From Nigerium sp. (lineage in GTDB: Bacteria > Actinomycetota > Actinomycetes > Propionibacteriales > Propionibacteriaceae): a stretch of DNA of 64,000 nt. Shown piece after piece: positions 51,278 through 60,733 of this stretch. Positions within the stretch are counted from its first letter, which is position 1; each line of letters starts with the position of its first letter. The stretch is taken from assembly GCA_016711325.1 (NCBI GenBank), contig JADJTH010000008.1, positions 434,001 to 498,000 on the forward strand, written 5' to 3'. A program made the position numbers and the translations under genes. The notes beneath the pieces are model-generated. The model did no database searches, was not told the DNA's origin, and was given only the letters and a program-made list of their open reading frames with translations.

Positions 51278-54130
51278 GTGACCACGACGAAGCACGCCCC
51301 GAACGAGCAGGGGGCCGCGGGCAGGGGCCTGACGATCGAGCGCGTCTTCACCACCGAGGGCGTTCATCCCCACGACGAGGTGACGTGGGAGCAGCGCGAC
51401 GTGGTGCAGACGAACTGGAAGACCGGCGAGACCGTCTTCGAGCAGAAGGGCGTCGAGTTCCCCGACTTCTGGAGCGTGAACGCCTCGACGATCGTCACCA
51501 CGAAGTACTTCCGCGGTGCGCTGGGCTCGCCGCGGCGCGAGCGCAGCCTGCGGCAGATCGTCGATCGCGTCGTCGGCAAGTACACGCAGACCGGTCGCGC
51601 CAACGGCTATTTCGCGACGGACGCGGACGCCGACGTCTTCGCCGACGAGCTGACGTGGATGCTGATCCATCAGGTGTTCAGCTTCAACTCGCCCGTGTGG
51701 TTCAACGTCGGCACCGACTCCAAGCAGCAGGTGAGCGCCTGCTTCATCCTGAGCGTGGACGACTCGATGGAGTCGATCCTGAACTGGTACGGCGAAGAGG
51801 GCATGATCTTCAAGGGCGGTTCCGGCGCGGGCGTCAATCTGTCGCGGATCCGATCGAGCAAGGAGTTGCTCTCTTCCGGTGGCGCGGCGTCCGGCCCCGT
51901 GTCGTTCATGCGCGGCGCGGACGCCTCGGCCGGCACCATCAAGTCGGGCGGCGCGACCCGCCGCGCCGCGAAGATGGTGGTGCTCGACGTCGACCATCCC
52001 GACATCGAGGAGTTCATCGAGACCAAGGCGCGCGAAGAAGACAAGATCCGCGCGCTGCGCGACGCCGGCTTCGACATGGACCTGGGCGGCAAGGACATCG
52101 TGTCGGTCCAGTACCAGAACGCCAACAACTCCGTGCGCGTCTCCGACGAGTTCATGCGCGCGGTGCAGGCGGGCACCAAGTTCGGCCTGCGGGCGCGGAT
52201 GACCGGCGATGTCGTCGACACGGTCGACGCCCGCGAACTGTTCGGCAAGATGGCGAAGGCCGCATGGGAGTGCGCAGACCCGGGCATTCAGTACGACGAC
52301 ACCATCAACGCCTGGCACACCAACCCCGAGACGGGCCGGATCACGGCGTCCAACCCGTGCTCGGAGTACATGAGCCTCGACAACAGCTCCTGCAACCTGG
52401 CCAGCCTGAACCTGCTGAAGTTCCTGCGCGACGACGACACGTTCGATGTCGCCGGCTTCGTCAAGGCATGCGAGTTGATCATCACCGCGATGGACATCTC
52501 GATCACGTTCGCCGACTTCCCGACCGAGTCGATCGCCAAGACGACGCGCGACTACCGCCAGCTCGGCATCGGGTACGCGAACCTGGGCGCGTTGCTGATG
52601 GCGATGGGACGCGGCTACGACTCCGACGGCGGACGCGGTCTCGCCGCGGCGATCACCTCGCTGATGACGGCCGCGGCCTATCGCCGTTCGGCCGAACTCG
52701 CCGGCGTGGTCGGCACCTACGCCGGCTACCCGCGCAACGCGTCCGCCCACCAGCGGGTGATGCGCAAGCATCAGGCCGCCCACGACGATCTCGTCGTGGC
52801 CGAGGCCGCCGACACCTCGGTGTACGAGGCTGCCGCCCGGGAGTGGGCACAGGTGGTGTCGCTGGGCGGCCAGAACGGCTTCCGCAACGCGCAGGCGTCC
52901 CTGTTGGCGCCGACCGGCACCATCGGCTTCATGATGGACTGCGACACCACCGGCATCGAGCCGGACTTCTCGCTGGTGAAGTTCAAGAAGCTCGTCGGTG
53001 GCGGTTCCATGCAGATCGTCAACCAGACCATCCCGCGGGCGCTCGCCCGTCTCGGATACCCGCCGGCGACGGCCGAGGCGATCGTTGCGTACATCGGCGA
53101 GCACGGTCACGTGGTGGGCGCTCCCGGCCTCAAGCCGGCCCACTACGACGTCTTCGACACCGCGATGGGCGAGCGCTACATCCGGCCGTTGGGTCACGTC
53201 CGGATGATGGCCGCCGTGCAGCCCTTCCTGTCCGGCGCGATCTCCAAGACGGTGAACCTGCCCGAGGGTGCGAGCGTCGACGACATCGCCGAGGTCTACC
53301 TGCAGGGCTGGAAGCTCGGTCTCAAGGCGCTGGCGGTCTACCGCGACAATTGCAAGGTCGGCCAGCCGTTGTCCGATGGTAAGAAGAAGGACGGGCCGAA
53401 GGCCGTCGAGGTCGCACCCGAGGTGCGCGTCGAGTACCGGCCGCTGCGCAAGCGCCTGCCCAAGCAGCGCATGTCGCGCACGACCTCGTTCACGGTGGGC
53501 GGCGCCGAGGGCTACATGACCAGCTCCGAGTACGTCGACGGACGCCTCGGTGAGTTGTTCCTCAAGCTCGGCAAGCAGGGCTCGACGCTCGCCGGCGTGA
53601 TGGACGCCTTCTCGATCGCCATCTCGATCGCGCTGCAGTACGGCGTCCCGCTGGAGACCTACGTGCAGAAGTTCACCAACCTCAAGTTCGAGCCCGCCGG
53701 TATGACCGACGATCCCGATCTGAGGATGGCGCAGTCGGTGATCGACTACGTGTTCAAGCGGCTGTCGCTCGACTACCTGAGCTTCGACGAGCGCTCCGAG
53801 CTCGGCATCCACACGGCCGCCGAGCGTGCACGCTACGTCGCGACCGGCTCCTACCTGTCCGAAGAGGACGAGGCGCAGTTGATCGACTCCGACGCCCTGC
53901 GCAACGACGCCGTCGACAACATGCGCTTCGACGAGACCGGCCCCAACCAGCCGGCGCTGGTCGCGGCGACGCCCGACCTGTCCGGCGCGCACACCACGGC
54001 CGAACTGATGGAACGCATCTCCGGCCACTCGGTCGACGCGCCGCTGTGCTTCACCTGCGGCACGAAGATGCGTCCGTCCGGAAGCTGCTACGTCTGCGAG
54101 GGCTGCGGCTCGACCAGCGGCTGCAGCTGA
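51278..54130 (+). CDS. nrdJ: Vitamin B12-dependent ribonucleoside-diphosphate reductase (class II)
   Basis: 950 residues. It makes deoxyribonucleotides using adenosylcobalamin, independent of oxygen. Active-site cysteine regions are SACFILSVDDSMESIL and NPCSEYMSLDNSSCNLASLNL; SFNSPVWFNVG and LAPTGTIGFMMDCDTTGIEPD are class II signatures. The last 30 residues hold CFTCGTKMRPSGSCYVCEGC plus a final Cys, a redox or zinc-binding tail. GTG 51278 has a strong AGGAGG. No cobalamin riboswitch is visible in the 47-base gap, so regulation is probably by NrdR. Confidence 0.97.
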   Translation: MTTTKHAPNEQGAAGRGLTIERVFTTEGVHPHDEVTWEQRDVVQTNWKTGETVFEQKGVEFPDFWSVNASTIVTTKYFRGALGSPRRERSLRQIVDRVVGKYTQTGRANGYFATDADADVFADELTWMLIHQVFSFNSPVWFNVGTDSKQQVSACFILSVDDSMESILNWYGEEGMIFKGGSGAGVNLSRIRSSKELLSSGGAASGPVSFMRGADASAGTIKSGGATRRAAKMVVLDVDHPDIEEFIETKAREEDKIRALRDAGFDMDLGGKDIVSVQYQNANNSVRVSDEFMRAVQAGTKFGLRARMTGDVVDTVDARELFGKMAKAAWECADPGIQYDDTINAWHTNPETGRITASNPCSEYMSLDNSSCNLASLNLLKFLRDDDTFDVAGFVKACELIITAMDISITFADFPTESIAKTTRDYRQLGIGYANLGALLMAMGRGYDSDGGRGLAAAITSLMTAAAYRRSAELAGVVGTYAGYPRNASAHQRVMRKHQAAHDDLVVAEAADTSVYEAAAREWAQVVSLGGQNGFRNAQASLLAPTGTIGFMMDCDTTGIEPDFSLVKFKKLVGGGSMQIVNQTIPRALARLGYPPATAEAIVAYIGEHGHVVGAPGLKPAHYDVFDTAMGERYIRPLGHVRMMAAVQPFLSGAISKTVNLPEGASVDDIAEVYLQGWKLGLKALAVYRDNCKVGQPLSDGKKKDGPKAVEVAPEVRVEYRPLRKRLPKQRMSRTTSFTVGGAEGYMTSSEYVDGRLGELFLKLGKQGSTLAGVMDAFSIAISIALQYGVPLETYVQKFTNLKFEPAGMTDDPDLRMAQSVIDYVFKRLSLDYLSFDERSELGIHTAAERARYVATGSYLSEEDEAQLIDSDALRNDAVDNMRFDETGPNQPALVAATPDLSGAHTTAELMERISGHSVDAPLCFTCGTKMRPSGSCYVCEGCGSTSGCS

Positions 54131-54191
54131 GCAGGGGGCATGGGGCGCCCCGCTCCCGCGCGCCTTGAGTGCTCGCGCGCGTGGCCGGTGT

Positions 54192-54238
54192 TCCCGCGCT
54201 CTGGCTGCAGGGTGCGGGATCTGCACCAGAGCGCGGGA
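54192..54238. terminator. Long hairpin after nrdJ
   Basis: 13-bp stem TCCCGCGCTCTGG/CCAGAGCGCGGGA extended, past one bulged C, by TGCAG/CTGCA, with a 10-base loop. It lies 61 bases after the nrdJ stop and could be the terminator or a copy of a dispersed palindromic repeat. Confidence 0.65.
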
Positions 54239-54271
54239 GTGACTGCGACGCGCGGGAATGGCGTGAGTCCT

Positions 54272-54277
54272 TAGAAT
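54272..54277 (+). promoter_or_regulatory. -10 box of leaderless DUF1648-gene promoter
   Basis: TAGAAT, 6 bases before ATG 54284; close to the sigma-70 consensus. Confidence 0.6.
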
Positions 54278-54283
54278 GAGGGC

Positions 54284-54844
54284 ATGGCCTCGCGGTACGG
54301 AACCGGCGCATCGGCGCATCCCGGCGAGGGCGGGGCGTCGTCGCCTCCTCGTGGGCAGATCGCCTTCTGGGCCACCGCAGCGGCCTACGCCGTTCTGCTG
54401 GTCTGGCAGGCGTTCACGCTGCCCGACGCCGTACCCGGCCATGTCGGCTTCTCCGGGGAGGTCACCCGCTGGGGGACCCGGACCGAGCATCTCGTGCTGG
54501 GCCTCATGGCGGGCGTCCTCATCGTCGCGATCTTCGCGCTCGTCCCGCGGATCGCGGTGAAGAACACCGCGTTCGTCAACCTGCCGCACAAGGTCTACTG
54601 GACGCGCCCCGAGAACTGGCCGACCGCCCAGCGGATGCTGCGCGAGGACATGGGCCGCCTGGGTGCGCTGACCCTCGCGTTCGTCGGCTACGCGCTGTGG
54701 GAGGTGGGCGCCATCGCCGTCGGCGACCCGCCATTGCCCTGGTCGTTCGTCGTCGTGACGGTGCTCTTGCTCGTCGCCGTCATCGGCTACTCGATCTGGA
54801 TGAGCGTCGGCCCTCGTTGGCGTCCGCCGCCGACTAGACGATGA
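54284..54844 (+). CDS. DUF1648-domain membrane protein
   Basis: 186 residues, four membrane helices. TLPDAVPGHVGFSGEVTRWGT (split by the first helix end) is the DUF1648 signature of the SdpI-like family of small membrane proteins; SdpI itself is an immunity protein in Bacillus, but most actinobacterial members are uncharacterised. The first 25 residues are disordered. Its 3' end overlaps the convergent phosphatase gene by 11 bases. Confidence 0.8.
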   Translation: MASRYGTGASAHPGEGGASSPPRGQIAFWATAAAYAVLLVWQAFTLPDAVPGHVGFSGEVTRWGTRTEHLVLGLMAGVLIVAIFALVPRIAVKNTAFVNLPHKVYWTRPENWPTAQRMLREDMGRLGALTLAFVGYALWEVGAIAVGDPPLPWSFVVVTVLLLVAVIGYSIWMSVGPRWRPPPTRR

Positions 54845-55688
54845 TCGCGGCGATGGCGTCCAGGATCTCGGGCCGGCCGGCCATGGTCATCGTGCGCGTC
54901 GGTGGGCCTCCGGCCTCGCCGCGGATCGTCAGCCCCGCTTCCTCGACGACCACCCAGGCTGCGGCGTGATCCCACGGATGGAGGCCGGACTCGTAGTAGG
55001 CGTCGAGGCGTCCGGCGGCGACCGAGCACAGGTCGAGGGAGCCCGCGCCGAGCCGTCGGATGTCGCGCACCTGGGGGAGCAGCCGGGCGACGGCCTCGCC
55101 TTGGCGCCCGCGCGTGCCGGGGTCGTAGCCGAAACCGGTGCCGACGAGGCTCAATCCCAGGCCGGTCGCCGGGGTGGCGCGAAGCAGACGGGTGACATCG
55201 CCGCGCACCAGTTCGGCGCCGCCGCCGCGACGAGCTCGGTACAAGTCGCCGACGGCCGGGTTGAGCACGGCGCCGGCCACCGGCCAGAAGCCGCCGTCGA
55301 CTCGCGGGTCGCCGACCACGGCCGCCACGCTGACCGCGTAGTGGCCATGGTCGTAGAGGTAGTTGACCGTGCCGTCGATCGGATCGACCAGCCACGAGAT
55401 CGGGCCGGTGCCGCGGTGGTCGAGCCCTTCCTCGCCGACGATCCCGTCGTCGGGCCGCAGGCGCCGTAGCGCTGCGTGCGCGAGTTCCTCGCTGCGGCGA
55501 TCCATGACCGTCACCACATCGACCTCGGTCGACTTCGTGGTGAACTCCACCCGCGCCGGCCGATCCTCGACGATCAGGCGTCCGCACACGAGCGCCACCT
55601 GGCAGGCGACGTCGAGCAGCCGGTCGAGTTCGTCGCCGGAGGGCAAGATGGCGTCGGTATCGAGGCCACGAGGGCGAGAAGAACACAT
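54834..55688 (-). CDS. Inositol-phosphatase-family protein
   Basis: 284 residues. Li+-sensitive phosphatase fold: EFTTKSTEVDVVTVMDRRSE, GEEGLDHRGTGP, the metal-binding WLVDPIDGTVNYLYD near residue 105 and GLHPWDHAAAWVVVEEAG near 235. Candidates are inositol-1-phosphatase, histidinol-phosphatase (HisN) or 3'-phosphoadenosine phosphatase; sequence alone does not decide. ATG 55688 has GGTGGA 5 bases upstream. Divergent from the amino acid importer. Confidence 0.88.
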   Translation of the reverse strand: MCSSRPRGLDTDAILPSGDELDRLLDVACQVALVCGRLIVEDRPARVEFTTKSTEVDVVTVMDRRSEELAHAALRRLRPDDGIVGEEGLDHRGTGPISWLVDPIDGTVNYLYDHGHYAVSVAAVVGDPRVDGGFWPVAGAVLNPAVGDLYRARRGGGAELVRGDVTRLLRATPATGLGLSLVGTGFGYDPGTRGRQGEAVARLLPQVRDIRRLGAGSLDLCSVAAGRLDAYYESGLHPWDHAAAWVVVEEAGLTIRGEAGGPPTRTMTMAGRPEILDAIAAIIV

Positions 55689-55821
55689 AGGATCCACCCT
55701 GTCACGATTGGCGGAACCGGGGGCCGGGATGTCACGTCTGGGTAAAAGAGCGTGGGCGGGCGGTGCTCCGAGGAAATTCGGTGCCATGATCGGCCAACGA
55801 ACCCGATGAGAGGAATTATTC

Positions 55822-56637
55822 GTGTCCAAGCTTCGCACTGTGGCAGCGGCGCTCGCCGCCGCCGCTGCCCTGACCCTAAGCGCCTGCGCGACCAGCGCGC
55901 CGGCCCCGGCTCAGACCGGAAGCTCGAACGAGCCGACGTTCATCGCCGGCGGCAAGCTGACCGTCTGCACACACCTCGCCTTCAAGCCGTTCCAGTTCAA
56001 GGATGACACCGGAGCCATCGTCGGCTTCGACGTGGATCTCATGGACCTGGTCGCCGAGGATCTGGGCCGCACCCAGGAGATCGTGGACATCGCGTTCGAC
56101 CAGGTCTGGTCCGGTGCGGCCTTCGCGGCGGGCAAGTGCGACGCGGGCGCGGCCGCCATCTCGATCACGGACGCACGCAAGAAGTCCACGACCTTCGCGG
56201 ACCCGTACTTCGAGTCGACCCTTGCGCTCATGGTGAAGACCGGATCCGGCATCAAGGGGCTGGAAGACCTGCGCGGAAAGACCGTCGCGGTGCAGACGGA
56301 CACCACCGGCGCCACTTTCGCCGAGCAGAAGGCATCCGAGTACGGGTTTGAGACCAAGGTGTTCGACGACATGCCGACCGCCTCCAGCTCGGTGCTCGGC
56401 ACCGGCGCCGACGCGACCATCAACGACAACGGCGTCCTGCTGTCCTTCGCCAACGACAACCCGAGCGTTACGGTCGCGACGGAATTCGCGGACACCGGCG
56501 AGTGGTACGGCTTCAACGTCAGCAACGACAACAAGCCGCTGGCCGATGAGATCAGCAGGGTTCTGCGCGAGTCCAAGGCCGACGGCCGCTTCAACGAGAT
56601 CTACAAGAAGTGGTTCGGAGTCGACGCACCGAAGTGA
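55822..56637 (+). CDS. Polar amino acid ABC transporter substrate-binding lipoprotein
   Basis: 271 residues. Lipoprotein signal ending in the lipobox LSAC (Cys near residue 22), then a family 3 solute-binding domain: KLTVCTHLAFKPFQFKDDTG, IVGFDVDLMDLVAEDLGR, GKTVAVQTDTTGATFAEQKA. It captures an amino acid outside the membrane for the downstream permease and ATPase. GTG 55822 follows GAGAGGAATT. Ligand unknown; a polar or charged amino acid or cystine is likely for the family. Confidence 0.92.
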   Translation: MSKLRTVAAALAAAAALTLSACATSAPAPAQTGSSNEPTFIAGGKLTVCTHLAFKPFQFKDDTGAIVGFDVDLMDLVAEDLGRTQEIVDIAFDQVWSGAAFAAGKCDAGAAAISITDARKKSTTFADPYFESTLALMVKTGSGIKGLEDLRGKTVAVQTDTTGATFAEQKASEYGFETKVFDDMPTASSSVLGTGADATINDNGVLLSFANDNPSVTVATEFADTGEWYGFNVSNDNKPLADEISRVLRESKADGRFNEIYKKWFGVDAPK

Positions 56638-56715
56638 TCCGCTGACCTGCGCGCGGCGTCCGGCCTGGTGACGGATCCGGACGCCGCCGCCCGTCTCACC
56701 CTGACAAGGAGTTCC

Positions 56716-57537
56716 ATGACTACCACCCAGGCCGCGGTCCCGCGCAAGAAGCTGTCGCCGCGCAAGCGCGCCCAGCGCGTCCGCTGGGCACAGTACGCCG
56801 TCCTCGTGGCCCTCCTCGTCGGGGCGGTCCTCACGATCGACGGCGCCCAGGTGCAGCGGGTGTTCTTCCGCCTCGACCTCGTCCAGATCACGCTCACGTC
56901 AGGCCTTCCGCGGGCGTTCCTCAACACCATCATCTACACCGCGGGGGCCTTCGTGTTCGGCCTCGCGCTGGGCACCGTGCTCGCGCTGATGCGCCTGTCG
57001 CAGGTCGCGCCCTACCGCTGGCTCGCGTCGATCTACATCGAATTCTTCCGTGGAGTGCCGGCACTGATCGTCCTCCTCGCCTTCGGCCTGATGTCGGTGG
57101 CGTTCCCGGGGTTGCGATTCCCGCTCGATCCCTACGGCACGGTGTGGACGGCGCTCGGCATCGTGTCGGCCGCCTACATGGCCGAGACCATCCGCGCCGG
57201 GATCCTGGCGGTGCCGAAGGGGCAGGTCGAGGCCGCCCGGAGCCTCGGCATGCCGTCGGGAACCGCGATGCGCAGGATCGTGCTGCCGCAGGCGTTCCGG
57301 ATCATCACGCCGCCGCTGACCAACGAGCTCATCCTTCTCACGAAGGACTCCTCGCTCGTCTACGTGCTGGGGCTCACGGCGTCCGCTTTCGAGCTGACCA
57401 AGTTCGGGCGCGACATCTCCAACAGCAACGGAAACCTGACCCCGCTCGTGGTGGCCGGCTTCTGCTACCTGCTCATCACCCTCCCGCTCACGTTCCTCGT
57501 GCGGCGCATGGAGGCCAAGTCGGCGAAGGCACGGTGA
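56716..57537 (+). CDS. Polar amino acid ABC transporter permease (HisM/GlnP family)
   Basis: 273 residues. A basic N-terminus and first helix (about 24-45) precede five more helices. The coupling EAA loop is EAARSLGMPSGTAMRRIVLPQAFR near residue 175; YIEFFRGVPALIVLLAFGL is typical of the family. A single permease gene implies a homodimer. ATG 56716 follows AAGGAG. Confidence 0.93.
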   Translation: MTTTQAAVPRKKLSPRKRAQRVRWAQYAVLVALLVGAVLTIDGAQVQRVFFRLDLVQITLTSGLPRAFLNTIIYTAGAFVFGLALGTVLALMRLSQVAPYRWLASIYIEFFRGVPALIVLLAFGLMSVAFPGLRFPLDPYGTVWTALGIVSAAYMAETIRAGILAVPKGQVEAARSLGMPSGTAMRRIVLPQAFRIITPPLTNELILLTKDSSLVYVLGLTASAFELTKFGRDISNSNGNLTPLVVAGFCYLLITLPLTFLVRRMEAKSAKAR

Positions 57538-57541
57538 CCCC

Positions 57542-58330
57542 ATGACCCAGACGATTCCCACCGGGCGGCGCGAGGACGAGATCCAGATCTACGATCTGCA
57601 CAAGAGCTTCGGCGACGTCGAGGTGCTCAAGGGCATCAGCCTCACCGTGCGCAAAGGCGAGGTCGTGTGCGTGATCGGCCCGTCCGGCTCGGGCAAGTCG
57701 ACGCTCCTGCGCTGCGTCAACCTGCTGGAGCAGCCGACGAAGGGTCGCATCTTCATCCTGAACGAGGAGATCACCGACATCGACGCGGACGTCGACACCA
57801 TCCGCACGATGATGGGCATGGTCTTCCAGCAGTTCAACCTGTTCCCGCATCTCACCGCGCTCGAGAACTGCACGATCGGCCAGACGGTCGTGAAGAAGAT
57901 CGACAAGCAGACCGCGATCAAGACGGCACTGGGCTACCTCGACGAGGTCGGCCTCAAGGATCGGGCGGGTGCCTACCCGGCTCAGCTCTCGGGCGGCCAG
58001 CAGCAGCGGGTCGCGATCGCGCGGTCGCTGAGCATGGACGTCGAGATGGTGCTGTTCGACGAGCCGACCTCCGCGCTGGATCCCGAACTCGTCGGCGACG
58101 TGCTGGCGGTCATGCGCCGGCTGGCGGCCAGCGGCATGACCATGATGGTGGTGACCCACGAGATGGCCTTCGCCCGCGAGGTGGCCGATCGGGTGATCTT
58201 CATGGACGGCGGAATCGTCGTCGAGGAAGGCCACCCCGATCAGGTGATCGGCAATCCGCAGAATCCGCGCACCCGCTCGTTCCTGCAGCGCGTGCTCGAC
58301 CCGACGCACGTCCCGGACGACCGGGGCTGA
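57542..58330 (+). CDS. Polar amino acid ABC transporter ATP-binding protein
   Basis: 262 residues. Walker A GPSGSGKSTLLRCVNLLE, Q-loop MVFQQFNLFPHLTALENC, signature LSGGQQQRVAIARSL, Walker B MVLFDEPTSALDPE and H-loop VVTHEMAFARE. This is the GlnQ/HisP type. It starts 4 bases after the permease stop and ends the three-gene importer operon, which is closed by a hairpin. Confidence 0.95.
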   Translation: MTQTIPTGRREDEIQIYDLHKSFGDVEVLKGISLTVRKGEVVCVIGPSGSGKSTLLRCVNLLEQPTKGRIFILNEEITDIDADVDTIRTMMGMVFQQFNLFPHLTALENCTIGQTVVKKIDKQTAIKTALGYLDEVGLKDRAGAYPAQLSGGQQQRVAIARSLSMDVEMVLFDEPTSALDPELVGDVLAVMRRLAASGMTMMVVTHEMAFAREVADRVIFMDGGIVVEEGHPDQVIGNPQNPRTRSFLQRVLDPTHVPDDRG

Positions 58331-58338
58331 GCCACTCT

Positions 58339-58355
58339 GCGCGGGTGTCCCGCGC
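58339..58355. terminator. Hairpin after the amino acid importer operon
   Basis: Perfect 7-bp stem GCGCGGG-TGT-CCCGCGC, 8 bases after the stop and ahead of the convergent acyltransferase gene. Short, so only moderately convincing. Confidence 0.5.
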
Positions 58356-58389
58356 GGGGTGTCGTGCCGGCGGGGGCCGCGCGTGAGGA

Positions 58390-59685
58390 TCAATCCCCTG
58401 GACGGCCAGGGCGTACCGGACGGCCAGGGCGTGCGTTCCGATCGGCGGCGCGGCGCATCGTCCACCAGCTTGCCCAGATGGCCAGCACACCGAGGCTCGA
58501 CAGCAGGTGGGCCGGGTGCACGACGGTGCCTGCCTGCCAGACCCCGAAGGCGCCGCCCGCGAGAAGAACGTAGGCGAGGACGGCGAGGCCGTCGTCCTGC
58601 GCTCGTCCCATCGGCGGAATCGCCCACAGCTCGAGCCGCCCGAGCAGCGGGATCACCGCGGCAACCGTCGCGATGGTCGCCAGCGCGAGCGTGACCGGGG
58701 ACAGCAGGATTCCCGCCACCGCGGGCCACGCGAGCGCGGCCAGCAGCAGCACGACCCCGGACGCGACGAGGCAGGGGATGTGCCACAGGTAGACGCTCAT
58801 GGTCACCACGTTGAGGATGCTCACGACCCGCTGCACCCGGCCGGAGAGCTGAGCGAGGACGCCGGAGCGCTCGAGCAGCCCCAAGGCCCCGCATTGCGCG
58901 AGTGCCAGGAACGCCATCGCGAGTGTCGGCGGCTGCAGGTTCGCGATCGGTAGGTCGGCGAACCCCACGGCGGTCGGCGGGTAGCCGAAGCCCACCACCA
59001 GGACGCCGATGCCGGCGACGCCGGCCACGATCGAGCCCCACGCCGCCGCGACGGGCCCACGTCGCCACCAGCCGCGCTGATAGGCGATGCCCAACTGATG
59101 CACCAGCGGCCACACCAGCAACATGTTGAGGTTGCGCAGCGCATACTGATCGACGGCGAACGACCAGGCGTCCACACCCGCGGCCAACACCGCGAGCGCG
59201 ACCGGGACGGCGGCGCCGAACCGGTCGTGCAGGCGCACCATGCCCGGCGCGATCGCCACCACCACGAGGTACACGGCGATGAACCACAGAAGCTGCATGA
59301 ACAGCCGGCTGAGCTCGGCGGCTTCGCTCCAGCCCGCCCAGGTCGCGCCGCTGAACAGCAGCGTGCAAAACGTGACGAAGACGGTGAGCGGCCCGAGGAG
59401 CCGGCGTCCGCGGCCGGCGAGCCAGTACCCGATCGAGACGCCGCCGTCCGCGCGAAGGCGATCGAGGGTCAGGGTGTGCGCGAACCCGCCGGCGACGAAG
59501 AAGAGCGGCATGATCATCAGCGCCCAGGTGAGCGGGTACAGCCAGGTGGGCGCGGCCCAGGCCTCCAGCCCGGGCCGCCCGTCCTGCAGCGTCACGCGGT
59601 AGACGAGCGTGTGGTAGACCACCACGACCAGCACGGAGCACGCCCGGGCCAGATCGATCACGTGGTTGCGTTGTCGGTCGGTCAT
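58390..59685 (-). CDS. Acyltransferase-3 family membrane protein
   Basis: 431 residues, about ten membrane helices. NHVIDLARACSVLVVVVYHTLVYR at the N-terminus has the Arg and His arrangement of acyltransferase-3 proteins (R..H catalytic motif), which acylate sugars, lipids or wall polymers at the membrane. VTMSVYLWHIPCLVAS is another family stretch. The C-terminus ends in a duplicated Arg/Pro/Gly-rich hexapeptide. The acceptor is unknown. ATG 59685, transcribed alone, divergent from the AEC carrier. Confidence 0.82.
   Translation of the reverse strand: MTDRQRNHVIDLARACSVLVVVVYHTLVYRVTLQDGRPGLEAWAAPTWLYPLTWALMIMPLFFVAGGFAHTLTLDRLRADGGVSIGYWLAGRGRRLLGPLTVFVTFCTLLFSGATWAGWSEAAELSRLFMQLLWFIAVYLVVVAIAPGMVRLHDRFGAAVPVALAVLAAGVDAWSFAVDQYALRNLNMLLVWPLVHQLGIAYQRGWWRRGPVAAAWGSIVAGVAGIGVLVVGFGYPPTAVGFADLPIANLQPPTLAMAFLALAQCGALGLLERSGVLAQLSGRVQRVVSILNVVTMSVYLWHIPCLVASGVVLLLAALAWPAVAGILLSPVTLALATIATVAAVIPLLGRLELWAIPPMGRAQDDGLAVLAYVLLAGGAFGVWQAGTVVHPAHLLSSLGVLAIWASWWTMRRAADRNARPGRPVRPGRPGD
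58400..58432 (+). repeat. Tandem 18-base duplication at the acyltransferase 3' end
   Basis: GGACGGCCAGGGCGT occurs at 58400-58414 and again at 58418-58432, spaced by three bases. On the coding (minus) strand it encodes the repeated RPGRPV/RPGRPG tail. Confidence 0.8.
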
Positions 59686-59733
59686 CGGCGGTCATGCTAG
59701 CCGGACCGGTCGGCGGTGGTCCGACGGAGGTTC

Positions 59734-59739
59734 TAGGGT
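59734..59739 (+). promoter_or_regulatory. -10 box of AEC-carrier promoter
   Basis: TAGGGT, 6 bases before GTG 59746. The intervening GAGAGG could also act as a weak Shine-Dalgarno, though it is too close to the start. Confidence 0.5.
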
Positions 59740-59745
59740 GAGAGG

Positions 59746-60675
59746 GTGCTAGGGGCGCTGGGCGGTATCTCGACGATCTGGGTCGTGATCGGCGTCGGCT
59801 GGCTCATCGCCCACGTCGGCGTCGTGGGCCGATCCGGACGCCGACTGATGGCGGTCCTCGCGTTCACGGTGGCCTCGCCGGCGCTGCTGTTCGGCATGAT
59901 GGCGCGCGCTTCGCTCGAGCATGTCTTCTCGCCGACGATCGCGGTGTCGGTGTGGGCGATGATCGCGACGGGTCTGCTCTATCTGGCGCTCGCCCGCGCG
60001 CTGTTCCGGCCCGGACTGGGGGCCCTGGTGATCGGCTCCATGGCGTCCATGTACACGAACGCCGCCAACTTCGGCATCCCGATCGCTCTGGCGCTGCTGG
60101 GCGACGCGACCTGGGCCGCCCCGATCCTGCTGATGCAGGTCGTCGTCCTGATGCCGATCATCCTGGGGCTGCTCGACGTGGCGCGCATGCGGGAGGAGGG
60201 CCGGCATCTGAGCCTGCCCCGCTACCTGGTGCTGCCGTTCCGCAACCCGCTGACGGTCGGGATGACCGGCGGCCTGCTCGTCAACGCCACCGGCATCACG
60301 CTGCCCGCCGTGGTGTGGTCACCCGTCGACACGGTGGCCGGGATGGCGGTGCCGCTCATGCTGATGGCGTTCGGGGTGTCGCTGCGCCTCGACCCCTTGC
60401 CCGGGCGTGGCGATCACAGCCTGCACGCGTGGATGACCGTCGCGCTCAAGGCGGTGGTCCATCCGCTGATCGCCTACCTGCTGGGGCTGGCGTTCGGGAT
60501 GCCGCGGCACGACCTGTACGCCGTCGTCGTTCTGGCCGCCCTGCCGGCCGCCCAGAACGTGTACGTCATCGCGACCCGCTACCGCGAGAGCGAGCTGCTC
60601 GCTCGGGATTCGGTGTTCTGGTCGACGTTCCTGTCGATCGGCTCTCTGCTCGCCATCACGGCACTGCTGGGGTGA
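59746..60675 (+). CDS. AEC-family (auxin efflux carrier) transporter
   Basis: 309 residues, ten membrane helices. The two five-helix halves carry TNAANFGIPIALALLG near residue 104 and PAAQNVYVIATRY near 267, the crossover motifs of AEC/BART transporters. They export organic acids or amino acid derivatives; substrate unknown. GTG 59746 with a TAGGGT box 6 bases upstream. Confidence 0.88.
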   Translation: MLGALGGISTIWVVIGVGWLIAHVGVVGRSGRRLMAVLAFTVASPALLFGMMARASLEHVFSPTIAVSVWAMIATGLLYLALARALFRPGLGALVIGSMASMYTNAANFGIPIALALLGDATWAAPILLMQVVVLMPIILGLLDVARMREEGRHLSLPRYLVLPFRNPLTVGMTGGLLVNATGITLPAVVWSPVDTVAGMAVPLMLMAFGVSLRLDPLPGRGDHSLHAWMTVALKAVVHPLIAYLLGLAFGMPRHDLYAVVVLAALPAAQNVYVIATRYRESELLARDSVFWSTFLSIGSLLAITALLG

Positions 60676-60733
60676 CGGACGCGCGACACACGGACCGGTC
60701 GTCGAAGGGGAGCGGGCGGGGCCGCTTGGACGG

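Noticed and set aside
51158..54589. 1,143-codon minus-strand open frame opposite nrdJ
   Set aside because: Antisense frame with Arg/His/Gly bias; nrdJ on the plus strand has all class II reductase motifs.
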